Below are positions 1 to 7,439 of a stretch of DNA of 10,577 bases, piece by piece; position 1 is the first letter of the stretch; every line of letters begins with the position of its first letter. The notes below the pieces were generated by a model, which saw only the letters and a program-made list of their open reading frames with translations, searched no databases and was not told the origin of the DNA. Location of the stretch: NCBI GenBank assembly GCA_947175285.1, contig CAMWMM010000121.1, forward strand, positions 1 to 10,577, given 5' to 3'. The position numbers and the translations under genes are program-made. The stretch is from an uncultured Lachnospiraceae bacterium (lineage in GTDB: Bacteria; Bacillota_A; Clostridia; Lachnospirales; Lachnospiraceae).

Positions 1-756
1 ATCGTATCCTGTGTGATTACAGCGTTTAAGACGAATGAGGAATATCAGGCAACCAACGTAATGACGCCGCCGGAGAACTGGCTGAATTTTCAAAATTTTA
101 TTGATGCCTTTCAAAAAGCCAATATGGGCAGAGCATTTATCAATTCGGCTATTGTCGTTGTGGTTGTTGTATTAGGTTCGGTTATGATTGGTTCCATGCT
201 TGCTTATGTGCTGAACCGCTTTAAATTCCCCGGAAACGGACTGATTCGAAACTTATTTTTGTTTGCAACATTGCTTCCGGGTATCGCAATGCAGGTTTCT
301 ACATACCAGTTAATGTATTCCATCGGGTTTATCGACCATTTATACGGCTATATTATCCTGATGATGGGTACGGATGTTATTTCGATTTATATTTTTATTC
401 AGTTTTTCGAGAATATTTCCGTTTCACTGGATGAGTCGGCATATATGGACGGGGCAAATTATTTTACGATTTTCTTTAGAATCCTGTTTCCATTGTTAAA
501 GCCTGCGATTGTTACCTGTATGATTTTAAAAGGCGTAGGTGTATACAACGAGTACTACAGTGCGCAGCTTTATCTGATGAACCCGAAACTGCAGACAGTT
601 GCAATGTCTTTATATACTTTTACCGGACCGCTGGGAAGCCAGTATAACCTGATTTGTGCAGGCGTTATTATCAGTCTGATACCGGCTTTGATTATTTTCC
701 TTGCATTCCAGAAACAGATTTATTCAGGTTTAACTTCAGGTGCGGTTAAAGGGTAA
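1..756 (+). CDS. ABC transporter permease, MalG/carbohydrate type (5' partial)
   Basis: This is an inner-membrane permease subunit of a binding-protein-dependent sugar importer; from its neighbours the cargo is probably beta-manno-oligosaccharides. The frame is open to the first base of the window, so the start codon and most of the first transmembrane helix lie outside; 251 residues are visible. Hydrophobic helices sit at about visible residues 48-72, 84-106, 113-136, 165-180 and 218-236. The cytoplasmic EAA loop that contacts the ATPase is at about residues 144-167, with the pattern DESAYMDGAN followed by ILFPLLKP. The short C-terminal tail ending SGAVKG is typical of MalG-type permeases. 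A GTG at base 13 could be read as a start, but that would remove the N-terminal helix seen in the family, so I treat the gene as truncated by the window. The family is certain; the substrate is inferred from context only. Confidence 0.93.
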   Translation: MVSCVITAFKTNEEYQATNVMTPPENWLNFQNFIDAFQKANMGRAFINSAIVVVVVVLGSVMIGSMLAYVLNRFKFPGNGLIRNLFLFATLLPGIAMQVSTYQLMYSIGFIDHLYGYIILMMGTDVISIYIFIQFFENISVSLDESAYMDGANYFTIFFRILFPLLKPAIVTCMILKGVGVYNEYYSAQLYLMNPKLQTVAMSLYTFTGPLGSQYNLICAGVIISLIPALIIFLAFQKQIYSGLTSGAVKG

Positions 757-790
757 AAAAATGATGGTAAAAGATAAATGTTTTTGATAG

Positions 791-819
791 TGGACATATA
801 GATTTTGTTAAATTAGAAT
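791..819 (+). promoter_or_regulatory. Sigma-A-like promoter ahead of the mannan enzyme genes
   Basis: A TGGACA box (791-796, 5 of 6 matches to TTGACA) is followed by a 17-bp spacer and a TAGAAT box (814-819, 5 of 6 matches to TATAAT). Transcription would start near 826, leaving a leader of about 29 bases that includes the ribosome binding site at 840-846. It lies in the 98-bp gap after the permease gene, the only gap of that size in the operon, so the cytoplasmic enzymes can probably be transcribed separately from the transporter. No terminator-like hairpin is visible between the permease and this promoter, so read-through is also expected. Confidence 0.55.
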
Positions 820-854
820 GAAAGAAAGATTATCAGGAAAAGGAGACTACCAAA

Positions 855-1877
855 ATGAGCAAAGTGAAAATTTATGGAATTTCCACACCGAATGTGCCGT
901 GGCAGGAAAAGCCGGAGGGATTAAAGGATGCACCGGTTTGGAGATACACTGAGAATCCGATTATCGGGCGTAATCCGTGCAAAGGTGTTGCACGAATCTT
1001 TAACAGTGCAGTTATGCCGTATGAGGGCGCTTTTATCGGCGTATTCCGTGGAGAACAGACAAACGGTATTCCGTACATTTATCTGGGCAGAAGCAAGGAT
1101 GCTATCCATTGGGAATTTGATGAAGAAAAAATTCCTTTTAAGGATGAAAAGGGCAACGACTTTATGCCGGTATACGCTTATGATCCGAGACTGGTTAAAG
1201 TAGAAGATACCTATTATATTATCTGGTGTCAGGACTTTTTTGGCGCAGCTATCGGTATGGCGAAGACAACGGACTTTAAGTCCTTTACCAGACTTGAGAA
1301 TCCGTTCCTGCCGTTTAACAGAAACGCTGTATTATTCCCAAGAAAAGTAAACGGTAATTTCTTACTGCTTTCCCGTCCGAGCGACAGCGGACATACGCCT
1401 TTTGGTGATGTTTTTCTTTCAGAGAGTCCGGATTTGGTTTACTGGGGCAAACACCGCCATGTTATGAGCAAAGGAAGTGAATGGTGGGAGAGTTTAAAAA
1501 TCGGCGGCGGCGCAGCTCCGATTGAGACAAGCGAGGGATGGCTCTTATTCTATCACGGTGTAACCGGAACCTGTAACGGATATGTATACAGCATCGGCGG
1601 CGCTATTCTTGATATTGATAATCCGTCCGTTGTAAAATACCGCTGCGAGACATTCCTCTTGACACCAGAAGAATGGTATGAAGAAAGAGGATTTGTTCCG
1701 AATGTAACATTCCCGTGTGCAACAATGCAGGATGCGGAAACAGGAAGAATCGCAATTTATTACGGTGCGGCAGATACCTATGTAGGTCTTGCCTTTACAC
1801 AGGTTGACGAAATTGTAGATTATATCAAAGAGCACAGTGTTGTAAATGCGACGGATACGGAAATCGGAATCCGCTAA
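855..1877 (+). CDS. GH130 beta-1,4-mannooligosaccharide phosphorylase (GH130_2-like)
   Basis: This is a glycoside phosphorylase that uses inorganic phosphate to release mannose 1-phosphate from the non-reducing end of beta-1,4-manno-oligosaccharides. The 340-residue protein is a five-bladed beta-propeller of the GH130 family. The probable general acid is Asp110 in the motif YAYDPRL (107-113); other family landmarks are the phosphate-binding-region Arg/His segment around residues 170-181 (LLSRPSDSGHTP), the GGGAAP turn near 218-223, FYHGV near 233-237, and IYYGAADTY near residue 302. The length and motif spacing fit the shorter subfamily acting on manno-oligosaccharides better than the roughly 390-residue mannosyl-glucose phosphorylases. 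There is no signal peptide, so it is cytoplasmic. The ATG at 855 is preceded by AAAAGGAGA at a good distance. It is the first gene after the internal promoter. Subfamily assignment is from recalled motifs and could be checked by a GH130 tree. Confidence 0.88.
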   Translation: MSKVKIYGISTPNVPWQEKPEGLKDAPVWRYTENPIIGRNPCKGVARIFNSAVMPYEGAFIGVFRGEQTNGIPYIYLGRSKDAIHWEFDEEKIPFKDEKGNDFMPVYAYDPRLVKVEDTYYIIWCQDFFGAAIGMAKTTDFKSFTRLENPFLPFNRNAVLFPRKVNGNFLLLSRPSDSGHTPFGDVFLSESPDLVYWGKHRHVMSKGSEWWESLKIGGGAAPIETSEGWLLFYHGVTGTCNGYVYSIGGAILDIDNPSVVKYRCETFLLTPEEWYEERGFVPNVTFPCATMQDAETGRIAIYYGAADTYVGLAFTQVDEIVDYIKEHSVVNATDTEIGIR

Positions 1878-1920
1878 TTATACGAGAAATTTGTAGAATG
1901 AGAAGGGAGCATAGAGGAAA

Positions 1921-3090
1921 ATGTTTGATACACAGGTCAAAGAGCATTTGCAGGGCGACATCATTCCGTTCTGGCAGCGCCTGCGGGATGAAGAGTATGG
2001 CGGTTTTTACGGATATATGGGATATGACTTGGCAATAGATAAAAAAGCTGTGAAAGGATGTATTTTAAACAGCAGGATCCTTTGGTTTTTTTCCAACGCT
2101 TACTTATTGTTAAAGGATGAGCAGTTATTACAAGATGCCAATCATGCTTTTAAGTTTCTGAAAGACCATTGTCTGGATGAAGAAAACGGCGGTATTTACT
2201 GGTCGCTTTCCTTTGACGGAAAGCCGGAAGATACGACGAAACATACTTATAATCAGGCATTTGCCATCTATGCCCTGTCTTCTTATTATGATGCGTCAAA
2301 AGATGAGCAGGCGCTTAAAATAGCGCAGGAACTCTATCACATAGTCGAAACAAAGTGTAAGGATGAATACGGCTATTTAGAGGCGTTTAATATCCGGTTT
2401 GAACCGGCGGAAAATGATAAATTATCAGAAAACGGCGTCATGGCGGAAAAGACGATGAATACGCTGCTGCATGTGTTTGAAGCATATACGGAGCTGTACC
2501 GCGTTACCCATGACAGTAAAGTAGCAGACAATATCAGGTACATGTTGGACCTGGCTGCAGATAAAGTGTATAACAGCAAAATCGGACGTCAGGAAGTCTT
2601 TTTTGACAGAACATGGAATACTTTGATAGACCTGTATTCCTACGGACATGACATTGAGACGGCATGGCTGATTGACAGGGGATTGGAGGTTTTGGGTGAT
2701 GATGCCTATACGGCAAAACTTTCCCCGATAACGAAGACAATAACGGAAAATATATATAAAAGGGCGTACATCGACCATTCCCTTGTCAATGAGGCGGAGA
2801 ATGGCGTTGTGGATACCACCCGCGTCTGGTGGGTGCAGGCGGAAGCCGTAGTAGGATTTTTAAACGGCTATCAGAAGTCGCCCGAACATAAAGAATATCT
2901 GGAAGCGGCGGAAGATATTTGGGGGTATATCAGGGACAATCTGGTAGATAAGAGATGTTCCGAGTGGTACTGGGCTTTGGATAAGAACAGGAAGCCTTTG
3001 GAAAAACCGATTGTAGAGCCGTGGAAGTGTCCATACCATAACGGAAGAATGTGTTTTGAAGTGATAAGGAGAATGAGAGATGATACATAA
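1921..3090 (+). CDS. Cellobiose 2-epimerase (AGE superfamily)
   Basis: This enzyme converts the reducing-end sugar of beta-1,4 disaccharides at C2; here the likely job is mannobiose to 4-O-beta-mannosyl-glucose, the substrate of the GH130 encoded next. The 389 residues form an (alpha/alpha)6 barrel and match the length of the Ruminococcus albus enzyme as I remember it. Catalytic and binding residues fall at the same numbers: Arg52, His184, His243 and Glu246 in YGHDIE, Trp249, Trp304 and Glu308 in RVWWVQAE, and His374 in CPYHNGRMC. No signal peptide is present. The ATG at 1921 has AAGGGAG at 1903-1909 and a closer GAGG at 1914-1917. The 3' end overlaps the next gene by 11 bases, pointing to translational coupling. 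N-acyl-glucosamine 2-epimerase is the main alternative, but the residue match favours the disaccharide enzyme. Confidence 0.93.
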   Translation: MFDTQVKEHLQGDIIPFWQRLRDEEYGGFYGYMGYDLAIDKKAVKGCILNSRILWFFSNAYLLLKDEQLLQDANHAFKFLKDHCLDEENGGIYWSLSFDGKPEDTTKHTYNQAFAIYALSSYYDASKDEQALKIAQELYHIVETKCKDEYGYLEAFNIRFEPAENDKLSENGVMAEKTMNTLLHVFEAYTELYRVTHDSKVADNIRYMLDLAADKVYNSKIGRQEVFFDRTWNTLIDLYSYGHDIETAWLIDRGLEVLGDDAYTAKLSPITKTITENIYKRAYIDHSLVNEAENGVVDTTRVWWVQAEAVVGFLNGYQKSPEHKEYLEAAEDIWGYIRDNLVDKRCSEWYWALDKNRKPLEKPIVEPWKCPYHNGRMCFEVIRRMRDDT

Positions 3091-4243
3091 ACAATATTAT
3101 GTGGAGAAAGCAAAAGTAGACAGACTTGTTGCAGCAAAAAACAGAAAAAGCGATTATTACAACGGTATTTATGACAGATACGAATATCCGGTGCTGACCC
3201 GTGAGTTTGCACCTGTTCATTGGAGATATGATTTAAATGAGGAAACCAATCCTTATTTTATGGAACGGCTTGGCATTAATGCGGTGATGAACTCCGGCGC
3301 CATCTATATGAACGGAAAGTATCATCTGGTAGTCAGAGTGGAGGGAAATGACAGAAAATCTTTCTTTGCCGTAGCAGAGAGCGAGAGCGGCGTTGACGGT
3401 TTCCATTTCTGGGATTATCCGGTGGAACTGCCGGATACCTGTCCGGACGAGACAAATGTTTATGATATGCGTCTGACAAAGCATGAGGACGGCTGGATTT
3501 ACGGTGTGTTCTGTTCGGAAAGCAAAGATAAGGAAAATGCGGACCTTTCCGCAGCAGTAGCGGAGGCGGGTATCGTCCGGACAAAGGACTTAAAGAAATG
3601 GGAACGACTGGACAATTTGAAAACACTCCAGTCACCGCAGCAGAGAAATGTTGCCCTGCATCCGGAATTTGTAAACGGGAAATATGCTTTTTACACAAGA
3701 CCGATGGACGGCTTTATTGAGACAGGAAGCGGCGGCGGAATCGGATTCGGACTGTGTGATGATATTGAACATGCCGTGATTGATGAAGAAAAAATTATCA
3801 GCAGAAGAATTTATCATACATTGACGGAAGCGAAAAACGGCGCGGGAGCAGTGCCCATCAGAGGGAAAAAATGCTGGATTCATTTCGCGCACGGCGTACG
3901 TAATACGGCAGCAGGACTGCGCTATGTACTGTATGCTTTTGCAACGGATTTAAATGATCCGGCAAAAGTACTTGCGGAGCCGTCAGGCGTATTCTTAGTG
4001 CCGCTTGGTAAAGAACGTGTGGGCGATGTTTCCAATGTTGTGTTTACAAACGGCGCCATCGCAAGGGAAAACGGCGATATTTATCTGTATTACGCTTCCT
4101 GTGACACGAGAATGCACGTTGCGACAACAACGATTGATAAGATGGAGGATTACCTGTTTAATACGCCGCGCGACCCGCATCGTTCACCTGACTGTGTAAA
4201 ACAGAGATGCGAGTTCATTAAGAAGAATCTGGAGTTGTTATAA
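3080..4243 (+). CDS. GH130 4-O-beta-D-mannosyl-D-glucose phosphorylase (GH130_1-like)
   Basis: It splits 4-O-beta-mannosyl-glucose with phosphate into mannose 1-phosphate and glucose, finishing what the epimerase starts. The 387-residue protein closely follows the recalled Bacteroides fragilis mannosyl-glucose phosphorylase: an N-terminal helical arm (1-30) that supports oligomer formation, then RYEYPVLT and [11 protein letters not shown] (48-58), [16 protein letters not shown] (86-101), the general acid Asp129 in NVYDMRL (126-132), LHPEF and YTRPMDGFI in the phosphate site, the glycine-rich [15 protein letters not shown] and [14 protein letters not shown] near the end. The start at 3080 lies inside the epimerase gene, with AAGGAG at 3066-3071 and an 8-base spacer. 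It is cytoplasmic, with no signal peptide. The gene forms a substrate-product pair with the overlapping epimerase gene. Confidence in both subfamily and reaction is high. Confidence 0.94.
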   Translation: MIHKQYYVEKAKVDRLVAAKNRKSDYYNGIYDRYEYPVLTREFAPVHWRYDLNEETNPYFMERLGINAVMNSGAIYMNGKYHLVVRVEGNDRKSFFAVAESESGVDGFHFWDYPVELPDTCPDETNVYDMRLTKHEDGWIYGVFCSESKDKENADLSAAVAEAGIVRTKDLKKWERLDNLKTLQSPQQRNVALHPEFVNGKYAFYTRPMDGFIETGSGGGIGFGLCDDIEHAVIDEEKIISRRIYHTLTEAKNGAGAVPIRGKKCWIHFAHGVRNTAAGLRYVLYAFATDLNDPAKVLAEPSGVFLVPLGKERVGDVSNVVFTNGAIARENGDIYLYYASCDTRMHVATTTIDKMEDYLFNTPRDPHRSPDCVKQRCEFIKKNLELL

Positions 4244-4257
4244 GCAGGAGATTGTTT

Positions 4258-5301
4258 ATGAAAGTAGAACTGGACAATGAAAACCTTTTGTATACCGGCA
4301 GGATTGACAGGAGAAATCCGAAGAAACCGGAATTTGTTTTTCCGGCAACTTCTTTATCTTTTCGTTTTTATGGTAAGAGCGCACAGCTTCGGGTAGTAAA
4401 CCGCCGTTTATACTGGAACAGCGTCATAGGGGCGGTTGTGGACGGCGCACAGAAACGATTTGACCTAAATGCGGAAGGCGAAACAGTGATTACGCTGTTA
4501 GAAGAGGAACAAGACAGCGAACATGACGTTATGATATTCAAGCGCATGGACAGTTGTCATGAACTGATTTTGGAAGAACTGATATTGTCGGAGGGAAGCC
4601 GGCTGCTTCCTGCACCGGAGAGATTAAAACGCAGAATCGAAGTTTACGGCGACTCCGTATCGGCGGGAGAAGTGTCGGAAGCGGTTCATTATCTCGGAAA
4701 AGAAGACCCGGAGCATAACGGGGAATTTTCCAATAGCTGGTATTCTTATGCGTGGATAACGGCAAGAAATCTCCATGCGGAACTGCATGATATCGCACAG
4801 GGCGGAATTGCCCTGATGGATGGAATCGGATGGTTTGAGGAACCGAATTACATCGGAATGGAAAGTGTGTGGGATAAAGTGCACTACAATCCGGGATTCG
4901 GTAAAGCGACGCCGTGGGATTTTACATGTTATACGCCGCAGGTTGTCATTGTGGCAATCGGACAAAACGACAGCCATCCCGAAGATTTCATGAAAGAAGA
5001 TTATCACGGCGATAAGGCAAAACTTTGGAGAAAAAAATACAAAGATTTTCTGGATAAGCTGCGGGAGAAATATCCGCAGGCACATATTATCTGCTGTACA
5101 ACATTATTATGCCATGATAAGTCATGGGATGATGCAATAGGAGAAGTGTGTGCAAAAGTTGCGGATGAGAAAATAACGCACTATATGTTTCACAGGAACG
5201 GACGCGGAACGCCGGGGCATCTTCGGATTCCCGAAGCGGAGGAAATGGCACAAGAGTTGACAGCTTATATTGAGAGTCTGCATGTGGAGGGATGGAACTG
5301 A
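4258..5301 (+). CDS. CE2-type acetyl esterase (jelly-roll plus SGNH hydrolase), cytoplasmic
   Basis: This is a carbohydrate acetyl esterase, most likely removing 6-O-acetyl groups from imported manno-oligosaccharides. The layout of its 347 residues is that of carbohydrate esterase family 2: an N-terminal beta-sandwich (about 1-115), then an SGNH hydrolase domain from residue 126. The nucleophile is Ser133 in VYGDSVSAGE, block III is GQND (235-238), and the catalytic base is His321 in GTPGHLR. No Asp stands two or three residues before that His, which fits the Ser-His dyad known in CE2 members. Many CE2 enzymes are secreted; this one has no signal peptide, so it should act on imported sugars. 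I chose the ATG at 4258, with AGGAG at 4246-4250 and 7 bases of spacing, over a TTG two codons upstream. It lies 14 bases after the GH130_1 stop and one base before the second esterase. The regiospecificity is inferred from the Roseburia pair. Confidence 0.87.
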   Translation: MKVELDNENLLYTGRIDRRNPKKPEFVFPATSLSFRFYGKSAQLRVVNRRLYWNSVIGAVVDGAQKRFDLNAEGETVITLLEEEQDSEHDVMIFKRMDSCHELILEELILSEGSRLLPAPERLKRRIEVYGDSVSAGEVSEAVHYLGKEDPEHNGEFSNSWYSYAWITARNLHAELHDIAQGGIALMDGIGWFEEPNYIGMESVWDKVHYNPGFGKATPWDFTCYTPQVVIVAIGQNDSHPEDFMKEDYHGDKAKLWRKKYKDFLDKLREKYPQAHIICCTTLLCHDKSWDDAIGEVCAKVADEKITHYMFHRNGRGTPGHLRIPEAEEMAQELTAYIESLHVEGWN

Positions 5302-5302
5302 G

Positions 5303-6394
5303 ATGTATGAGGTTGACATAACAAGATTGCAAAACTGTATGAAAAGAGCAGAGAACGGCGAGGAACTGACGATTGGTTTTCTGGGCGGTTCCATCACACA
5401 GGGAAGCCTTGCCACCACACCTGAAAACACCTATGCATACAGAGTGTTTACTTGGTGGGAAAAGACGTTTCCTAACGTCAAATTCCATTATGTGAACGGT
5501 GGCATCGGCGGGACGACTTCTCATTACGGCGTATCGCGTGCCGTAACGGATTTGCTGATGTACCAGCCGGATTTTGTGGTAATGGATTTCAGCGTGAATG
5601 ATGACGCGAATGAATTTTTTCAGGAAACATACGAGGGCGCCACGCGGAAAATCTTAAGCTGGCCTTCCGCTCCGGCGCTTATATTGTTAAATAATGTTTT
5701 TTACGATACCGGACTGAATGCACAGGAGTATCATAATGCCGTAGGCGAGTGGTATCATGTGCCGTATGTGAGCATCAAAGATACTTTATATCAGAAAATC
5801 AGGCAGGGCGTCTATACGAGAGATGAGCTGACGCCTGACGGACTGCATCCAAACGATAAAGGGCATGAACTCGTAGCGGGAGAGATTACAGCGTATCTGG
5901 AGAGGGTGAAAAATTCGCCGGAAACAAAAGAAGCGTTGCGGGCGGCGGACGGCACGAAAGAAACGGCGCCTATGACGAAAAACGCTTATGAAAATGCAAA
6001 AAGGCTTACGATTCGTGAAATTTCTCCGAAACTTTTCGGTTTCCGTGCCGATACGGAGGAGAAGTGCGGACATCTGGATCATTTTAAAAACGGATGGATT
6101 GGAAAAGAGGCGGGAGACGGTATTTACTTTGAAGTTGAGGCGTCCTGTATTGCGGTGCAGTACCGAAAGACAATTAACAGACCTGCCGTACGTGCGGAAC
6201 TGATTCTGGACGGAGATACGGAACATAAAATAATGCTGGACGGCAATTTTGACGAAGACTGGGGAGATTGCCTGTATTTGGAACCGGTTCTTCACCATGG
6301 TGTTAATAAAAAACATACGATAGAAATCGTAGTTCCTGAAAATGAGGAAAAAGGGAAAACACCGTTTTATCTGATGGCGCTTATTATAGCGTAG
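5303..6394 (+). CDS. CE17-type acetyl esterase: SGNH hydrolase with C-terminal CBM35-like domain
   Basis: This is a second acetyl esterase, expected to remove 2-O and 3-O (and sometimes 4-O) acetyl groups from manno-oligosaccharides, complementing the CE2 enzyme. The 363-residue protein has an N-terminal SGNH domain (about 20-200): Ser30 in LGGSITQG, the block II glycines in NGGIGGTTS (65-73), block III SVND (97-100), and Asp179/His182 in TPDGLHPND. A linker (205-230) leads to a beta-rich C-terminal domain (about 232-363), which in the R. intestinalis enzyme is a CBM35-like module that shapes the active site. No signal peptide is seen. A longer reading frame begins at 5270 inside the previous gene, but the ATG at 5303 has GGAGGG at 5286-5291 and starts one base after the preceding stop, so it is preferred. 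The family name depends on recalled similarity in architecture and context. Confidence 0.85.
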   Translation: MYEVDITRLQNCMKRAENGEELTIGFLGGSITQGSLATTPENTYAYRVFTWWEKTFPNVKFHYVNGGIGGTTSHYGVSRAVTDLLMYQPDFVVMDFSVNDDANEFFQETYEGATRKILSWPSAPALILLNNVFYDTGLNAQEYHNAVGEWYHVPYVSIKDTLYQKIRQGVYTRDELTPDGLHPNDKGHELVAGEITAYLERVKNSPETKEALRAADGTKETAPMTKNAYENAKRLTIREISPKLFGFRADTEEKCGHLDHFKNGWIGKEAGDGIYFEVEASCIAVQYRKTINRPAVRAELILDGDTEHKIMLDGNFDEDWGDCLYLEPVLHHGVNKKHTIEIVVPENEEKGKTPFYLMALIIA

Positions 6395-6439
6395 AAATAA
6401 TGTAAAAGTGCAGATATTGATATAAAGAGGGGACATGTT

Positions 6440-7387
6440 ATGAGCATTTTAAAGTTAAAGCCAAGCTGCAAGGATTATATCTGGGGCGGACAGCGACTGG
6501 CGAAAGAATACGGAAAAGAGTATGACGGAGATGTACTGGCGGAATCATGGGAGCTGTCCTGTCATCCGGATGGTCCGTCCATGATTGTAAACGGCGCACA
6601 TGCAGGAAAGTCATTGAAACAGTATATAGACGAACAGGGAAAATCTGTATTGGGAGAGAACTGTAAACGTTTCGAGGATTTCCCGATTTTGATTAAATTT
6701 ATTGACGCCGCAGACAATCTCTCTATTCAGGTGCACCCGGATAACCGGTATGCCCTGCAAAATGAGGGACAGTACGGAAAGACGGAAATGTGGTATGTGA
6801 TGGACGCCGGAAAAGACACGTTCCTGTACTATGGTTTTCAGAAAGAAATCAGCAAAGAAGAGTTTGAGAAAAGGATTAAGGAAGATACGCTGTTGGAGGT
6901 GCTTAATGCTGCGCCTGTCCGGAAAGGCGATGTATTTTTCATTGAATCCGGAACGATACATGCAATCGGTAAGGATATTCTGATTGCGGAAATCCAGCAG
7001 AACTCCAACGTGACATACCGTGTTTATGATTACGGCAGAGTCGGGAAAGACGGAAAAAAGAGGGATTTACACATAGATAAAGCGGTTGCCGTGACAAACA
7101 GGGCGCCGGTTGTGAAAGATAACCGTCATTATCCACATGTGGCGGACTGCGATTATTTTACGGTAGATAAGCTGAATCTTGACGGCAACGTGATGAAGAA
7201 AATGGAGGGAGTCGTTTCCGAAGCGTCATTCGAAAGTATTCTGATACTGGACGGAAAAGGAACAATTTCCAATCAGGGCGAGACGGTAGAGTATAAAAAA
7301 GGAGACAGTTTCTTTTTACCGGCAGGAAGCGGAAACTATCAGATTGAGGGCGCGTGTGACGCCTTGATTACAACGATTCGGGGGTAA
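6440..7387 (+). CDS. manA: Mannose-6-phosphate isomerase, class I
   Basis: This zinc enzyme interconverts mannose 6-phosphate and fructose 6-phosphate in the cytoplasm and so feeds mannose from the pathway into glycolysis. The 315-residue protein is the short bacterial type (two cupin halves). The metal ligands are visible: Gln97 and His99 in SIQVHPD, Glu116 in GKTEMWYV, and His174 in GTIHAIG; the catalytic Arg194 lies in NVTYRVYDYGR. The N-terminal KDYIWGGQRL is also a family signature. The ATG at 6440 follows an AGAGGGGA ribosome binding site at 6426-6433. It lies 45 bases after the CE17 gene and is the last gene before the hairpin at 7388. The GH130 products are mannose 1-phosphate, so a phosphomannomutase is needed to link the two steps; none is in this window. 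Confidence 0.95.
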   Translation: MSILKLKPSCKDYIWGGQRLAKEYGKEYDGDVLAESWELSCHPDGPSMIVNGAHAGKSLKQYIDEQGKSVLGENCKRFEDFPILIKFIDAADNLSIQVHPDNRYALQNEGQYGKTEMWYVMDAGKDTFLYYGFQKEISKEEFEKRIKEDTLLEVLNAAPVRKGDVFFIESGTIHAIGKDILIAEIQQNSNVTYRVYDYGRVGKDGKKRDLHIDKAVAVTNRAPVVKDNRHYPHVADCDYFTVDKLNLDGNVMKKMEGVVSEASFESILILDGKGTISNQGETVEYKKGDSFFLPAGSGNYQIEGACDALITTIRG

Positions 7388-7434
7388 ATAGTTCTTGCAC
7401 CTTGGGGAAATTTGTCCCAAGGTGCAAGAACTAT
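7388..7434 (+). terminator. Perfect 19-bp hairpin between convergent genes, probable bidirectional terminator
   Basis: Bases 7388-7406 and 7416-7434 are exact reverse complements (ATAGTTCTTGCACCTTGGG and its partner) around a 9-base loop. The left arm begins directly at the manA stop and the right arm ends five bases before the last base of the minus-strand peptidase gene, so the hairpin is the whole intergenic space. It is symmetric and can end transcripts from both sides. Neither side has a strong run of T: the plus strand continues ATGATTTAATTAATC and the minus strand continues TTACCCC, so termination could be incomplete or factor-aided. Confidence 0.72.
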
Positions 7435-7439
7435 ATGAT

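Noticed and set aside
4252..4257. TTG start two codons upstream for the CE2 gene
   Set aside because: The ATG at 4258 has AGGAG at an ideal 7-base spacing; from the TTG the spacing would be one base.
4624..5085. Minus-strand open frame (153 codons) opposite the CE2 gene
   Set aside because: Antisense to the catalytic domain of a clear esterase, with no family resemblance; a shadow of the codon pattern.
5270..5302. Eleven-residue N-terminal extension of the CE17 gene
   Set aside because: It would overlap the preceding gene by 32 bases, with no ribosome binding site fitting better than GGAGGG before the ATG at 5303.
5786..6436. Long minus-strand open frame (216 codons) opposite the CE17 gene
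   Set aside because: It lies entirely across a well-supported plus-strand esterase gene, has no recognisable domain or good ribosome binding site, and reads as an antisense shadow rich in Arg and Phe.
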